DNA of 64,000 nucleotides from Aeromonas veronii (GCA_041319085.1 CP101033.1:2382501-2446500); one strand, 5' to 3'; counted from the stretch's first letter, positions 45,302 to 54,107 are shown. Program-made: numbers and translations. The notes: a model not told the origin generated them from the sequence alone.

Positions 45302-46070
45302 ACTCGAATTTCGCCGCAACGCCATGATCCAGCCCAACGATCAACAGCCGGACTTTCTCAAGGCCGCTGAAGCCAGCCAGACCAATCGGAACTACCTCGA
45401 CGAAATGCAACAGTTCGACAGAGCCCTCAAGCGCACCATGCAGGTAGAGGTCCCCGCCGGACTGGCCGAGCGGATCCTGCTCAGGCAAGCCATGCAGCAA
45501 GAGAGTGACACGCAAGATGATATGCCGCCAACCCGCCCCCTTGGCACGGCGCCAGTCAAGATCCGGACATCGACATCCTGGCGCCAGATCGCCCTGGCCG
45601 CATCGGTCGCCTTCCTGCTGGGAATGAGCACCCGCTGGATCACGCTACCAGAGACTCCTGCGGCACTCTCCCTCGCACAGGTGGCGATGGCTCATGTCTA
45701 TGGCGAAGAACCCTTTATCGAAGGTGTCGATGAGCAGGTCGATCTGCATAACATCAATGCCAAGATGGAGAAGTATGGCGCCACCTTAAGCGAGATGGAT
45801 GGGCTCAAGGTGACCTATGTCAATCACTGCTCGTTTTATCAGGGACCAGCCCTGCACATGGTGATCCAGGGAAAGATGGGGCCAGTCACCCTCTTTTTAG
45901 TGCCCAAACATGTTCCGTTAACCCTGCAACAGGCCACCTTTGAAGATGGCACCCTCAAAGGGGAGATAGTCCAGCTCAAAGGCGCCAATATGGTACTGAT
46001 TGGCGAGATGAAAGAGCCACTTGCACCTGTTGCTAACGCCCTGCAGTCACGTCTGCAGTGGGCCATTTAA
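45294..46070 (+). CDS. DUF3379 membrane protein, probable anti-sigma partner
   Basis: 258 residues: a cytosolic head of about 95 residues (MDELEFRRNAMIQPNDQQPD), one membrane segment near residues 98-114 (IALAASVAFLLGMSTRW), and a periplasmic domain with a single cysteine (NHCSFYQGPALHMVIQGKMG). This is the DUF3379 pattern, regularly found behind ECF sigma factors in gammaproteobacteria. Topology and overlap with the sigma gene suggest an anti-sigma factor; this is inference. Confidence 0.85.
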   Translation: MDELEFRRNAMIQPNDQQPDFLKAAEASQTNRNYLDEMQQFDRALKRTMQVEVPAGLAERILLRQAMQQESDTQDDMPPTRPLGTAPVKIRTSTSWRQIALAASVAFLLGMSTRWITLPETPAALSLAQVAMAHVYGEEPFIEGVDEQVDLHNINAKMEKYGATLSEMDGLKVTYVNHCSFYQGPALHMVIQGKMGPVTLFLVPKHVPLTLQQATFEDGTLKGEIVQLKGANMVLIGEMKEPLAPVANALQSRLQWAI

Positions 46071-46473
46071 CATCGCCGGTTAACAACGTCAGACCCGTCC
46101 TGAATAGCAGGCGGCGGTCACCAGCCGCTGCCTGTTCCCCCCCTGTTTACTCCCCTTTGTCACTCATTTGCCTCAAAATTTCGAAAAATCGACAAAATTA
46201 TTTTTGTGACGGGGATCAGCAATCCCGGTCAATAATCCGCCTTTATCGCCTGAAAATGATGAATTAAACATCTAGTTAAAACAAATGATTAACACATTGG
46301 TCACTTTTATGTATTCTGCTGTGACTGGTCTGATTTCTTACCTCCTACCAGATCCATAGAATCACACCAGAATTGATTGGGAAGAAGCTGAAATAAAAAC
46401 GGATTTTGTCGAGGTTTGCACTGAACGTGCAGCCAAATATCGGCAAAAAAATCTGCCTACAAGAGAGAATTCC
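46071..46473. other. 403-base gene-free region before fadL1
   Basis: Contains an imperfect hairpin CAGGCGGCGG/CCGCTGCCTG near 46108-46135, likely ending the DUF3379 transcript, and a FadR-like site at 46323-46339. No gene seen. Confidence 0.4.
46323..46339 (+). promoter_or_regulatory. FadR-like operator upstream of fadL1
   Basis: GACTGGTCTGATTTCTT: the ACTGGTCNGA half agrees with the FadR consensus; the second half is diverged. It is 135 bases from the gene start. Confidence 0.5.
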
Positions 46474-47760
46474 ATGACGACAACTATGTTTAAGAAGAGC
46501 CTGATTGCCGCCACCATCGCGCTGGCCACCGGTCAAGTCCATGCTGCGGCATTCCAGTTGAACGAGCATTCGGCCTCCGGTCTGGGTCGCGCCTATGCCG
46601 GTGAAGCGGCGATTGCCGATAACGCCTCCGTGCTGGCCCGTAACCCGGCCGCCATGACCACCTTCGACAAGATGGCGGTTTCTGTCTCCGGCACCTACAT
46701 CAAACCGGATGTGGATGTTGATGGTGCTGTTTACGCTGGCGCGAATAAGATGGCTCCAGCCAGCGAAAATGACATTGCGCCAGCAGCTTTCGTTCCTGCT
46801 TCTTACTTTATTCAGCCGCTGAATGACCAGTGGGCATGGGGCATCGGCCTCTTCTCTAACTACGGTCTTTCCACCGAGTACTCCAAAACCTTCCCGGCCG
46901 GTGCCGGTGCTGGTGATACCGAGTTGATGACCTTCAATATCAACCCGAACATCGCCTATCGCATCAACGAGCAATTCAGTGTCGGTGCCGGTATCAACGC
47001 CGTTTACGGTGCCGCCGAACTCAACCGCTATGCCGGTCTGCTGGGCCCGCTGAACCCACCTAGCCAAGGTGGCCCGCTGGCGACAAATACTCGCTTGGCT
47101 CACCTGAAAGGCGATACCTGGGGCTTTGGCTGGAACGTTGGTACCCTGTATGAAGTCAATGAAAACCATCGCTTCGCACTGACCTACCGTTCACAAGTCG
47201 ATATGAGCTTTGACGGTGACTTCCAAGGCGCAACCTCTCGGAATCGCACCGTGGATGGCAACCTGAAGCTGGATCTGCCAGCGCAAGCCGAGTTCGCCGG
47301 TTACCACCGTCTGAATCAGCAGTTTGCCGTGCACTACTCGGTCAACTGGACAGACTGGAGCGCATTTGAAGAGCTGAAAGCAACCAGCTCTCAGTGCGCA
47401 AACGGTGTCTGTCTGCAAAAACCCGAAAAATTCAAAGACGCAATGCGTTATTCCATCGGCGGAACCTGGTATATCAACCCGGCCTGGGAAGCGCGTCTGG
47501 GCTTTGCCTATGACAACACCCCGATCGAAGCTGAGTACCGTAGCCTGAGTATTCCAGACGCAGACCGGATGTGGTACAGCGCCGGTGCTACGTATCACTT
47601 CAGCCCGGATATGAGCCTGGACTTTGGTCTGACTTATATCGATGGCGAGGAAGTGGATGTCAACGAAGGTCTGCGTAACCACTCCGACAGCCTGCGTTGG
47701 AAAGGCACCTCCCACGGCAACGCCTTCCTGGCCTCTGCCGGCTTCAATATGAAGTTCTGA
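46474..47760 (+). CDS. fadL: FadL/OmpP1-family outer membrane porin (first copy)
   Basis: Outer-membrane beta barrel that takes up long-chain fatty acids or similar hydrophobic compounds. 428 residues with a signal peptide (SLIAATIALATGQVHA, cut before AAFQLNEHSA) and the family plug segment GLGRAYAGEAAIADNASVLA then RNPAAM (NPA motif). It ends in the barrel terminus AGFNMKF with a C-terminal phenylalanine. An in-frame ATG four codons later is an alternative start. It is followed by a paralogue after 252 bases and preceded by a FadR-like site. Confidence 0.93.
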   Translation: MTTTMFKKSLIAATIALATGQVHAAAFQLNEHSASGLGRAYAGEAAIADNASVLARNPAAMTTFDKMAVSVSGTYIKPDVDVDGAVYAGANKMAPASENDIAPAAFVPASYFIQPLNDQWAWGIGLFSNYGLSTEYSKTFPAGAGAGDTELMTFNINPNIAYRINEQFSVGAGINAVYGAAELNRYAGLLGPLNPPSQGGPLATNTRLAHLKGDTWGFGWNVGTLYEVNENHRFALTYRSQVDMSFDGDFQGATSRNRTVDGNLKLDLPAQAEFAGYHRLNQQFAVHYSVNWTDWSAFEELKATSSQCANGVCLQKPEKFKDAMRYSIGGTWYINPAWEARLGFAYDNTPIEAEYRSLSIPDADRMWYSAGATYHFSPDMSLDFGLTYIDGEEVDVNEGLRNHSDSLRWKGTSHGNAFLASAGFNMKF

Positions 47761-47775
47761 TTATTGATAGAATGG

Positions 47776-47804
47776 AAAGAGCGCCGTCAGGCGCTCTTTT
47801 TTTA
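47776..47804 (+). terminator. Rho-independent terminator after fadL1
   Basis: AAAGAGCGCC, loop, GGCGCTCTTTTTTT: strong stem and T tract. Confidence 0.9.
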
Positions 47805-47935
47805 TCTGCAAAACCCATTTCAGCGCACACATGTAGCACACACGTGTTTATTTTTTGTTTTTAATCAAGCTATTAGAGTGCACCATCCCAGCATTAAATC
47901 TTGTTTTCTCCAGATACCGGCCATTACCGTTGCCT

Positions 47936-47952
47936 TACTGGTCATACCATAT
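47936..47952 (+). promoter_or_regulatory. FadR-like operator upstream of fadL2
   Basis: TACTGGTCATACCATAT: ACTGGTCN-ACC with one core mismatch. A TATAAAAT box overlaps its right end, 61 bases before the start codon, so binding would block the promoter. Confidence 0.55.
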
Positions 47953-48012
47953 AAAATCCTGCCTCCATCCATATGACCCATTGAACCTTCGGGAAACAGC
48001 CAGGATTTTGCC

Positions 48013-49296
48013 ATGCATCCCATCATCAAACCCTCCGTGCTCGCCCTGCTGATTGTGGCCACTCAGGCCCACGCCGCTGGCTACCAGTTAGCGGAGCAGT
48101 CAGCCACAGGTCTTGGCCGCGCCTTTGCCGGTGAGGCCGCTATTGCGGACAATGCCTCAGTATTGGGCCGCAATCCCGGTGCTATCACCCGTTTTCGTAG
48201 CCCTGCTCTTTCTGGTGGCGTTATCTACCTGAAACCGGATGTCAATATCAGTGGTCAGGTGCACGACATTTTCAGCACCCAGAATGCCAGTGCCAACGAT
48301 ATCGCGGATGATGCCTGGATCCCCAACCTCTACTTCATCACCCCGATCAACGAACGTCTGAGTCTGGGGCTCTCTGCCACCTCCCACTACGGGCTGGGCA
48401 TTGAGATGCCTCAGGGCTATGACGCCGGTCATTTTGGCAATGTGTCCGACATCAGGACAGTCGATGTGGGTGCAGCATTGGCTTATCGCCTCAACGACAT
48501 GCTCTCCATCGGCGCCGGACTCTCCATCATTCAGGGCGAAGGGGAAGTGGGTGGTACCTATCCCACGACGCTCACCAATGGTCAAAACGTGATTGCCAAG
48601 CATGTAAAAGGGGATGGCAGCGCGCTGGGCTGGAATGCAGGCATCCTGCTGGCGCCGAGCAAGCAGACCCGTATCGGCCTCTCCTATCGCAACGGTGTCA
48701 ATCTCAAGCTCAACGGCGATGCGACCGTGAGCAAGCCTGTAGCGCCGGGGAAATTTGTCACCGTCAATGATCAGGGCAATCTGATCCTGCCGCTGCCAGC
48801 CACTGCGGAGGCCGCTTTCTATCACGATCTGACAGAGCACCTGGCCCTGCACGGTAGCCTCAATTGGACTGACTGGAGCAAATTTGAATCTCTGACTGCC
48901 AATCTCGCTCACCTAGGCCCCCTGCCAATCAAAGAAGAGCACTGGCAAGATAGCTGGCGCTACGCTCTGGGAATGACCTATCAGCTGGATCAAAAATGGC
49001 AACTGCGATCCGGTATTGCCTATGACCAGAGCCCGGTGCCAGCCGATCGTCGTACCATCTCCATCCCCGATGCCGACCGCGTCTGGTACAGTGCCGGTCT
49101 CGGCTATCGCCACAACAAAGCGCTCTCGGTAGATCTGGGGCTCACCTTTATTGATGGTAAGCAAGTCCATGTCCATGAGAGCCTGAGCCAACCGATCGTT
49201 GTCAATGGCCAAGCTCTGATCTATCGCTCCGATTTCAACGGTTACTCCGAGGGCGATGCCTGGCTGGCTGGTGCACAATTGAGCTATCTCTTGTGA
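48013..49296 (+). CDS. FadL/OmpP1-family outer membrane porin (second copy)
   Basis: 427 residues: signal peptide (SVLALLIVATQAHA, cut before AGYQLAEQS) and the plug GLGRAFAGEAAIADNASVLG then RNPGAI, where the NPA motif is changed to NPG. The barrel matches the first copy in general layout but with diverged loops; both share a SIPDADR.WYS.G stretch near residue 350. A product of an old duplication. Its last codons abut the TnpB element: the stop lies a few bases from the element's end hairpin. Confidence 0.92.
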   Translation: MHPIIKPSVLALLIVATQAHAAGYQLAEQSATGLGRAFAGEAAIADNASVLGRNPGAITRFRSPALSGGVIYLKPDVNISGQVHDIFSTQNASANDIADDAWIPNLYFITPINERLSLGLSATSHYGLGIEMPQGYDAGHFGNVSDIRTVDVGAALAYRLNDMLSIGAGLSIIQGEGEVGGTYPTTLTNGQNVIAKHVKGDGSALGWNAGILLAPSKQTRIGLSYRNGVNLKLNGDATVSKPVAPGKFVTVNDQGNLILPLPATAEAAFYHDLTEHLALHGSLNWTDWSKFESLTANLAHLGPLPIKEEHWQDSWRYALGMTYQLDQKWQLRSGIAYDQSPVPADRRTISIPDADRVWYSAGLGYRHNKALSVDLGLTFIDGKQVHVHESLSQPIVVNGQALIYRSDFNGYSEGDAWLAGAQLSYLL

Positions 49297-49301
49297 CTGC
49301 T

Positions 49302-50675
49302 CCCCGCCGCAAGCGGCGAGGCTTCCCACTTCTTAGGCCGCTACCGTCAGATTGACGGATTTACGCTGGCCTCCATGGGCAGAAACGGCGAGCCCCGCCG
49401 CTTTTAATTCCAATATTCCTTGCTGTCGAATGTTCATGGCCGCGTTGATGTCGCGGTCATGTTCTGCCCCACACGCTGGACATACCCACTGTCGCTGGTG
49501 AAGTGGCATCTCCGGCATCTTGTGGCCGCACTCGCTACATGGTTTAGAGCTGGCAAACCACTGATCGAGTTTGATTAGGTGGCGGCCCGCCGCTTGGGCT
49601 TTGTACTCCAGCCTCATGATAAAACCATACCAGCCAGCATCGCCAATGGCGCGGGCCAGCTTGTGGTTTTTCATCATATTGGTTGTTTTAAGCGTCTCCA
49701 CGATGATCGCTTGGTTATCGTCAACTATCGTGCGAGAGAGTTTGTGCTGAAAATCAGCGCGAGCATTGGCTACCCGCTCGTGCAGGGCGGCCAGCTGTAA
49801 TTTGGCCTTACTACGATTGGCACTGCCTTTTTTCTTGCGAGACAGTGCTTTTTGCTTTCGCCGCAGATTGCGACTGGCCTTGATAAGATGGCGCGGGTTG
49901 GCCATCTTTTTGCCACTCGACGCAATGAGGTAGTGGGACAGCCCCATATCATAGCCTGTCACCTCTGTGATGAGGGAGGGCTTGGCGGGAGCCTCACGGC
50001 CATCATCGCAAAGGATGGAGGCATAGTATTTCCCTGTCGGGCCACGGCTGACCGTGATACTGGAGACCACGCCGATAATATCTCGGTGAATGACAGCTCG
50101 GATGGGCGTCATCTTCGGTAACAGGATGGCATCGGTCAGCACTTTGCCATTGGGGTGGTAGCTCGATTGCCTGCCTCTCTTGCTCTTGAAGGTGGGCATC
50201 CTGGCCTTGAGCTTGGGGTTGAAAAAATTGGCGAATGCCTTATCCAGGTTGATCACCGCCTGCTGTAAGGCTTGTGAATCGTACTCTTTCAGCCAGCTGT
50301 ATTTGCGCGATTTTTTTGCCACAGCGAGCAGGGGTTTCAAGTCGCGTTTGGGTTTCAGTGAAACCCTGTGGCGCTGGAACATGTGCCGCTGAATATGAAG
50401 GGCTTTGTTGTACGCAAACCGCACCGCGCCGAACTGGGCATTGAGGAATGCCGCTTGTTCGTCGGTGGGGTAAATACGTACTTTTGTGGCTCTTTTCATG
50501 ATTAAAAACACAGTCTGTATATAAGCACAGTTATAGCGCGTGCCAGTGAAATCAACAACCGCTGCTGACGTGCGGCAGGCGCGACTATCGAGACACTGAA
50601 GACATAGGCTGGCTCGCAAACGCATCAGATTAGCACCCCTTATATCCCCGCTCGATTGGGCGAGGGTTTACGGGG
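49302..50675 (-). mobile_element. Solo TnpB element (IS200/IS605 superfamily, IS1341-like)
   Basis: Contains one gene, tnpB, and no tnpA. The tnpB 3' side has the hairpin CCTCGCCGCTTGCGGCGGGG (minus strand, 49302-49321); the 5' side has a nested palindrome (CCCCG at 50646-50650 with CGGGG at 50671-50675, and CTCG/CGAG inside). Such subterminal palindromes are the TnpA binding sites of this superfamily. The exact ends are not determined. Confidence 0.6.
49333..50499 (-). CDS. tnpB: RNA-guided endonuclease TnpB
   Basis: 388 residues from the ATG at 50499 (MKRATKVRIYPTDEQAAFLN). The RuvC nuclease residues are present: Asp in GYDMGLSHYL (near 190), Glu in IIVETLKTTNM (near 275), Asp in HDRDINAAMNI (near 350). 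A zinc finger C-x2-C ... C-x2-C is seen in PCSECGHKM and VCPACGAEH. In studied elements TnpB cuts DNA guided by an omega RNA made from the element's 3' end. The usual G-I-D-x-G is here G-Y-D-M-G. It appears complete and likely active. Confidence 0.92.
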   Translation of the reverse strand: MKRATKVRIYPTDEQAAFLNAQFGAVRFAYNKALHIQRHMFQRHRVSLKPKRDLKPLLAVAKKSRKYSWLKEYDSQALQQAVINLDKAFANFFNPKLKARMPTFKSKRGRQSSYHPNGKVLTDAILLPKMTPIRAVIHRDIIGVVSSITVSRGPTGKYYASILCDDGREAPAKPSLITEVTGYDMGLSHYLIASSGKKMANPRHLIKASRNLRRKQKALSRKKKGSANRSKAKLQLAALHERVANARADFQHKLSRTIVDDNQAIIVETLKTTNMMKNHKLARAIGDAGWYGFIMRLEYKAQAAGRHLIKLDQWFASSKPCSECGHKMPEMPLHQRQWVCPACGAEHDRDINAAMNIRQQGILELKAAGLAVSAHGGQRKSVNLTVAA

Positions 50676-50801
50676 CATCCGCTAAATTCCTTCCCCGTAG
50701 AAAAACGCTATGCCAATTATTGCCTTACTCAATAAGGTGAACACTGGCATAGTGTTCTGCAACACCATAAAATCACCCCAGTACCCATACTGGAGCAAGG
50801 C
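50500..50801. other. 302-base region between tnpB and the EAL-HDOD gene
   Basis: Holds the TnpB element's left-end palindrome (50646-50675) and the structure at 50708-50757. No gene seen. Confidence 0.4.
50708..50757. promoter_or_regulatory. Nested inverted repeats before the EAL-HDOD gene
   Basis: CTATGCCA (50708-50715) pairs with TGGCATAG (50745-50752), enclosing CCTTA/TAAGG; overlapping it, GAACACT-GGCAT-AGTGTTC (50739-50757) is a perfect inverted repeat. It lies 45 bases before the start codon: possible operator. Confidence 0.35.
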
Positions 50802-52025
50802 ATGTATTCCTACGTAGCAAGACAGCCGATCCTCGACAGAGACCTCAATACCCACGCCTATGAGCTGCTCTTTCGCGATAGTCTGAATAATGTCTTCCCG
50901 AGTATCTCCTCCCAGCAGGCGACGTCACGCCTGGTGGTCGAACAGTTCCTGCAACAGAATATCGATCAGCTGTTGGGGGGCCGCCCCTGCTTTATCAATT
51001 TTCCCCACTCACTGCTGCTGGAGGGATTGGCAGAGTGCCTGCCGCCCGAAAAAGTGGTGATTGAGATCCTGGAAGATTCCCCACCTGATGATGCCTTGCT
51101 GGAAAAGGTGAAACAGCTGCACAAGCTCGGTTATCAGCTGGCGCTCGATGACTTCACCATGTCACCGGATTGGGAGCGTTTCTTCCCTTTTATCCACATT
51201 ATCAAGTTTGATCTTCGCGCCACCTCCCTGCTGCAGATCAAGGTGTTTATTCAGCGGCATCAAGCGTTGGGGCTCACCTATCTGGCGGAAAAAGTGGAGG
51301 ACAAGGCAGAGTTCGAGCGGGTCAAACAGCTGGGGATCCAGCTATTCCAGGGCTTTTTCTTCAGTCGACCCGAGATGGTCAAGCAAGCTACCATGGCACC
51401 GGCGCAGGTCGTGGTGATGCAGTTGCTCAACGTGGTTAACGAGACAGAGCCTGATATCAACAAGATTGAGCAGCTACTCGGTCAGGATATCTCCCTCTCC
51501 CTCAAGCTGCTGCGCTACGTTAACCATCTCAAAGGCCATACCAACCCTATTTCGTCATTTCGCCAAGCTGCCATCTATCTGGGCAACACCCAGCTAAAGC
51601 GTTTTGTCTCGCTGGTGGCGGCGACCAGTGCAGGCAAGGGCAAGAGCGCCGAGCTCTATCAAATGTCGATGATCCGCGCCCGATTCTGCGAGCTGCTGGC
51701 CCATGCCCATGCCCCGACCCAACAGGCACAACAGGCCTTTATCACCGGCCTCTTCTCCCTGCTGGATGTACTGATGGAGCAGCCGATGGACAAGCTGCTG
51801 GGTACTATCCCCCTTATTGAAGATATTCGGCTGGCGCTGCTGGAACGCAAAGGCAATCTCGGTTTCTACCTCGCGTTTTGTGAAGATTACGAAAATGCCA
51901 ACTGGTCAAGAGTCACAGCCAGAACCGCAAAGTTAGGGCTCAACGAGGATAAGGTGAGTCACCTTTATCTGGCCGCCACCACCTGGGTCAACGAACAGCT
52001 GCTGGCGATGGAGGCCACCAATTAA
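50802..52025 (+). CDS. EAL and HDOD domain signalling protein
   Basis: 407 residues. The N-terminal EAL-like domain (about 1-200) starts ARQPILDRDLNTHAYELLFR, where the catalytic E-A-L is replaced by E-L-L and metal ligands are incomplete, so cyclic-di-GMP cleavage is unlikely. An HDOD domain follows (about 205-385; IEQLLGQDISLSLKLLRYVN). The layout matches YuxH/CdgJ, which affects motility and biofilm in Vibrio. GGAGCAAGG precedes the ATG. Its end overlaps the convergent thiolase by four bases. Confidence 0.9.
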   Translation: MYSYVARQPILDRDLNTHAYELLFRDSLNNVFPSISSQQATSRLVVEQFLQQNIDQLLGGRPCFINFPHSLLLEGLAECLPPEKVVIEILEDSPPDDALLEKVKQLHKLGYQLALDDFTMSPDWERFFPFIHIIKFDLRATSLLQIKVFIQRHQALGLTYLAEKVEDKAEFERVKQLGIQLFQGFFFSRPEMVKQATMAPAQVVVMQLLNVVNETEPDINKIEQLLGQDISLSLKLLRYVNHLKGHTNPISSFRQAAIYLGNTQLKRFVSLVAATSAGKGKSAELYQMSMIRARFCELLAHAHAPTQQAQQAFITGLFSLLDVLMEQPMDKLLGTIPLIEDIRLALLERKGNLGFYLAFCEDYENANWSRVTARTAKLGLNEDKVSHLYLAATTWVNEQLLAMEATN

Positions 52026-53197
52026 TTCGTCTCGTCATTCACCTCGACCGCGATGGCGGTCGCCTCCCCGCCCCCGATACAGAGCACGGCCACTCCCCGC
52101 CGCAAACTCCGTTGCCGCAGCGCGGCGATCAGGGTAACCAGAATGCGTGCGCCACTCGCTCCCAGCGGATGACCGAGGGCACAGGCCCCGCCATGCACAT
52201 TGACCTTGTGATGAGGAATGCCGACCCCGCTCATGGCCAGCATGGTAACCATGGCAAAGGCCTCGTTGATCTCGAACAGATCCACCTCTTCCACCGACCA
52301 TGCCAGACGATCCAGCAGCCGTGAGATGGCTCCAATGGGCGCAGAGGTAAATTCGGCGGGCAATGCCGCATGGCTCTGATAACCGACAATCCGTGCCAGC
52401 ACAGGCACTTGCCAGGCTTGCGCCGTGGCGCCATCCATCAATATCAGCGCTGCCGCACCGTCCGAGATGGAGCTCGAATTGGCCGCCGTTATGGTGCCCT
52501 CCTTGCCAAACGCAGGTTTCAGGGTCGGGATCTTCTCCGGTCTGCCTTTACTAGGCTGTTCGTCTTCGGCCAGCAACAAGCGATCACCGCGATAGACACT
52601 TGCCAACTCGGATGCAAACGCACCGGCTTGCTGCGCATCCCGGGCCCGCTGCAATGACGCAAGGGCAAACTCATCCATGGCACTGCGGGTCAAACTGGCC
52701 TGATCGGCGCTGCGCTGGGCATGTATCCCCATCAGCTGGCCATCATAGGCATCTTGCAAACCGTCGAGGAAGAGGTGATCCAGCACCTTTTGATGCCCCA
52801 TCCGAAAGCCGCTGCGGGCGTTATCCAGCAGATAGGGGGCACGACTCATGCTCTCCATCCCCCCCGCCACCACCACCCGGTTATCGCCCAGGCGAATGGT
52901 ATCCGCCGCCAGCATCACCGCCTTCATACCGGAGCCACACACCTTGTTGATCGTGGTTGCGGGCACACTATCTGGCAGCCCCGCTTTCAACAACGCCTGC
53001 CGGGCGGGCGCTTGCCCCACGCCCGCCGCCAGCACATTGCCCATAAACACTTCATCGACCTGCTCCGGACGCAGCCCGCTTTGTTGCAGTGCCGCCTCGA
53101 TGGCACAGGCTCCCAACTCAGGCGCCGTCACCTCAGCCAATGCCCCCTGAAATGCCCCCATCGGAGTCCGTTTCGCCGCCACAATTGCAATATCCAT
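52022..53197 (-). CDS. Acetyl-CoA C-acyltransferase (thiolase)
   Basis: 391 residues, type II thiolase. Catalytic cysteine in NKVCGSGMKAV (near residue 88), the histidine in GGACALGHPLGASGAR (near 350) and second cysteine in VLCIGGGEATAI (near 380). The length and substrate loop suit acetoacetyl-CoA thiolase. It is divergent from a LiuR-type regulator with a predicted LiuR site between them, so it likely serves leucine or fatty acid breakdown. Confidence 0.9.
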   Translation of the reverse strand: MDIAIVAAKRTPMGAFQGALAEVTAPELGACAIEAALQQSGLRPEQVDEVFMGNVLAAGVGQAPARQALLKAGLPDSVPATTINKVCGSGMKAVMLAADTIRLGDNRVVVAGGMESMSRAPYLLDNARSGFRMGHQKVLDHLFLDGLQDAYDGQLMGIHAQRSADQASLTRSAMDEFALASLQRARDAQQAGAFASELASVYRGDRLLLAEDEQPSKGRPEKIPTLKPAFGKEGTITAANSSSISDGAAALILMDGATAQAWQVPVLARIVGYQSHAALPAEFTSAPIGAISRLLDRLAWSVEEVDLFEINEAFAMVTMLAMSGVGIPHHKVNVHGGACALGHPLGASGARILVTLIAALRQRSLRRGVAVLCIGGGEATAIAVEVNDETN

Positions 53198-53269
53198 TTG
53201 CCTGCCTCTGTTTGTTACATGGCCATAACATAGGGGTTCTGACGCGATGGAACAAGAGTTGCAGTGCAG

Positions 53270-53285
53270 TTTACGTTTAGGTAAG
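53270..53285. promoter_or_regulatory. LiuR-like operator between thiolase and regulator
   Basis: TTTACGTTTAGGTAAG: half-sites TTTACG and GTAA(G) as in the LiuR palindrome TTTACGTNNACGTAAA. It is 73 bases from the thiolase start and 35 from the regulator start. Confidence 0.55.
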
Positions 53286-53319
53286 GTGCAGGCAGGATTT
53301 AGTTCGCCAAGAAGTCTGT

Positions 53320-53712
53320 ATGACTAACAAGGATGAAGGACGGCGCTTCAGCATCAGTGAGCTGGCCCGGGAATTTGATATTACGACGCGCAGTATCCGT
53401 TTCTACGAGGATCAGGGGTTGCTCAATCCTGCCAGAGAGGGACAGACCCGCATTTATAGCAAGCAGGATCGGGTTCGCCTCAAGCTCACCCTGCGCGGCA
53501 AGCGGCTCGGCTTCAGCCTCGCCGAGATCCGCGAGCTATTTGATCTCTATGATGCCGACAAGAGCAGCCGCACCCAGCTGCAGACCATGCTGGGTCTGGT
53601 CGAGGAGAAACGGGAGACACTGCAACAGCAGATGGAAGATATCAGGATGGTGCTGCTGGAGCTGGATGCCGCCGAGCAGCGCTGCCAACAGGCGCTGAGC
53701 CAGCTGGGATAA
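53320..53712 (+). CDS. liuR: MerR-family regulator, LiuR-like
   Basis: 130 residues. The helix-turn-helix FSISELAREFDITTRSIRFY then EDQGLL and GKRLGFSLAEIRELFDLYDA are almost the LiuR signature; a coiled coil follows (LVEEKRETLQQQMEDIRMVL). LiuR represses branched-chain amino acid degradation genes in Shewanella and others. No liu operon is visible in this window, but the divergent thiolase is a plausible target. Confidence 0.8.
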   Translation: MTNKDEGRRFSISELAREFDITTRSIRFYEDQGLLNPAREGQTRIYSKQDRVRLKLTLRGKRLGFSLAEIRELFDLYDADKSSRTQLQTMLGLVEEKRETLQQQMEDIRMVLLELDAAEQRCQQALSQLG

Positions 53713-53771
53713 CCGGCTTGCGGTGGCTGTTCAGGTCGCCCTCTCTACCCGCTCACAAGATGCCAGATAGC

Positions 53772-53799
53772 AAAAAGCCACTCCTGAAAGTGGCTTTTC
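53772..53799. terminator. Bidirectional terminator between the regulator and rplY
   Basis: AAAAAGCCACT, loop, AGTGGCTTTTCT: stem with A and T tracts, between convergent genes. Confidence 0.85.
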
Positions 53800-53819
53800 T
53801 TCAACCTGACGGTTCGCTA

Positions 53820-54107
53820 TTAAACGCGAACGAAGTCCAGGTGGATCAGCTTGTAACGTACCGGGTGACGCTGGATAGCTTTCACTTTTACGTTAACTTC
53901 TTCACCGTTGATAACCAGAGTCAGTACAGACTCATAGAATTCCGGCTTCTCTTGAGCCAGAACCATTTTCTTGTGGTCAACAGTGATGGACAGAGCTTCT
54001 TTGCCTGCACCGTAAACGATGGCAGGAACTTGGTCAGCTTGACGCAGGCGGCGGCTCGCACCTTTCCCCAGGTCAGAACGGACTTCAGCTTGGAATACGA
54101 AAGACAT
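53820..54107 (-). CDS. rplY: 50S ribosomal protein L25
   Basis: 95 residues, the short L25 form that binds 5S rRNA. Recognisable are [20 protein letters not shown] and [10 protein letters not shown] near the start and [19 protein letters not shown] at the end. Single gene with its own terminator. Confidence 0.95.
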   Translation of the reverse strand: MSFVFQAEVRSDLGKGASRRLRQADQVPAIVYGAGKEALSITVDHKKMVLAQEKPEFYESVLTLVINGEEVNVKVKAIQRHPVRYKLIHLDFVRV

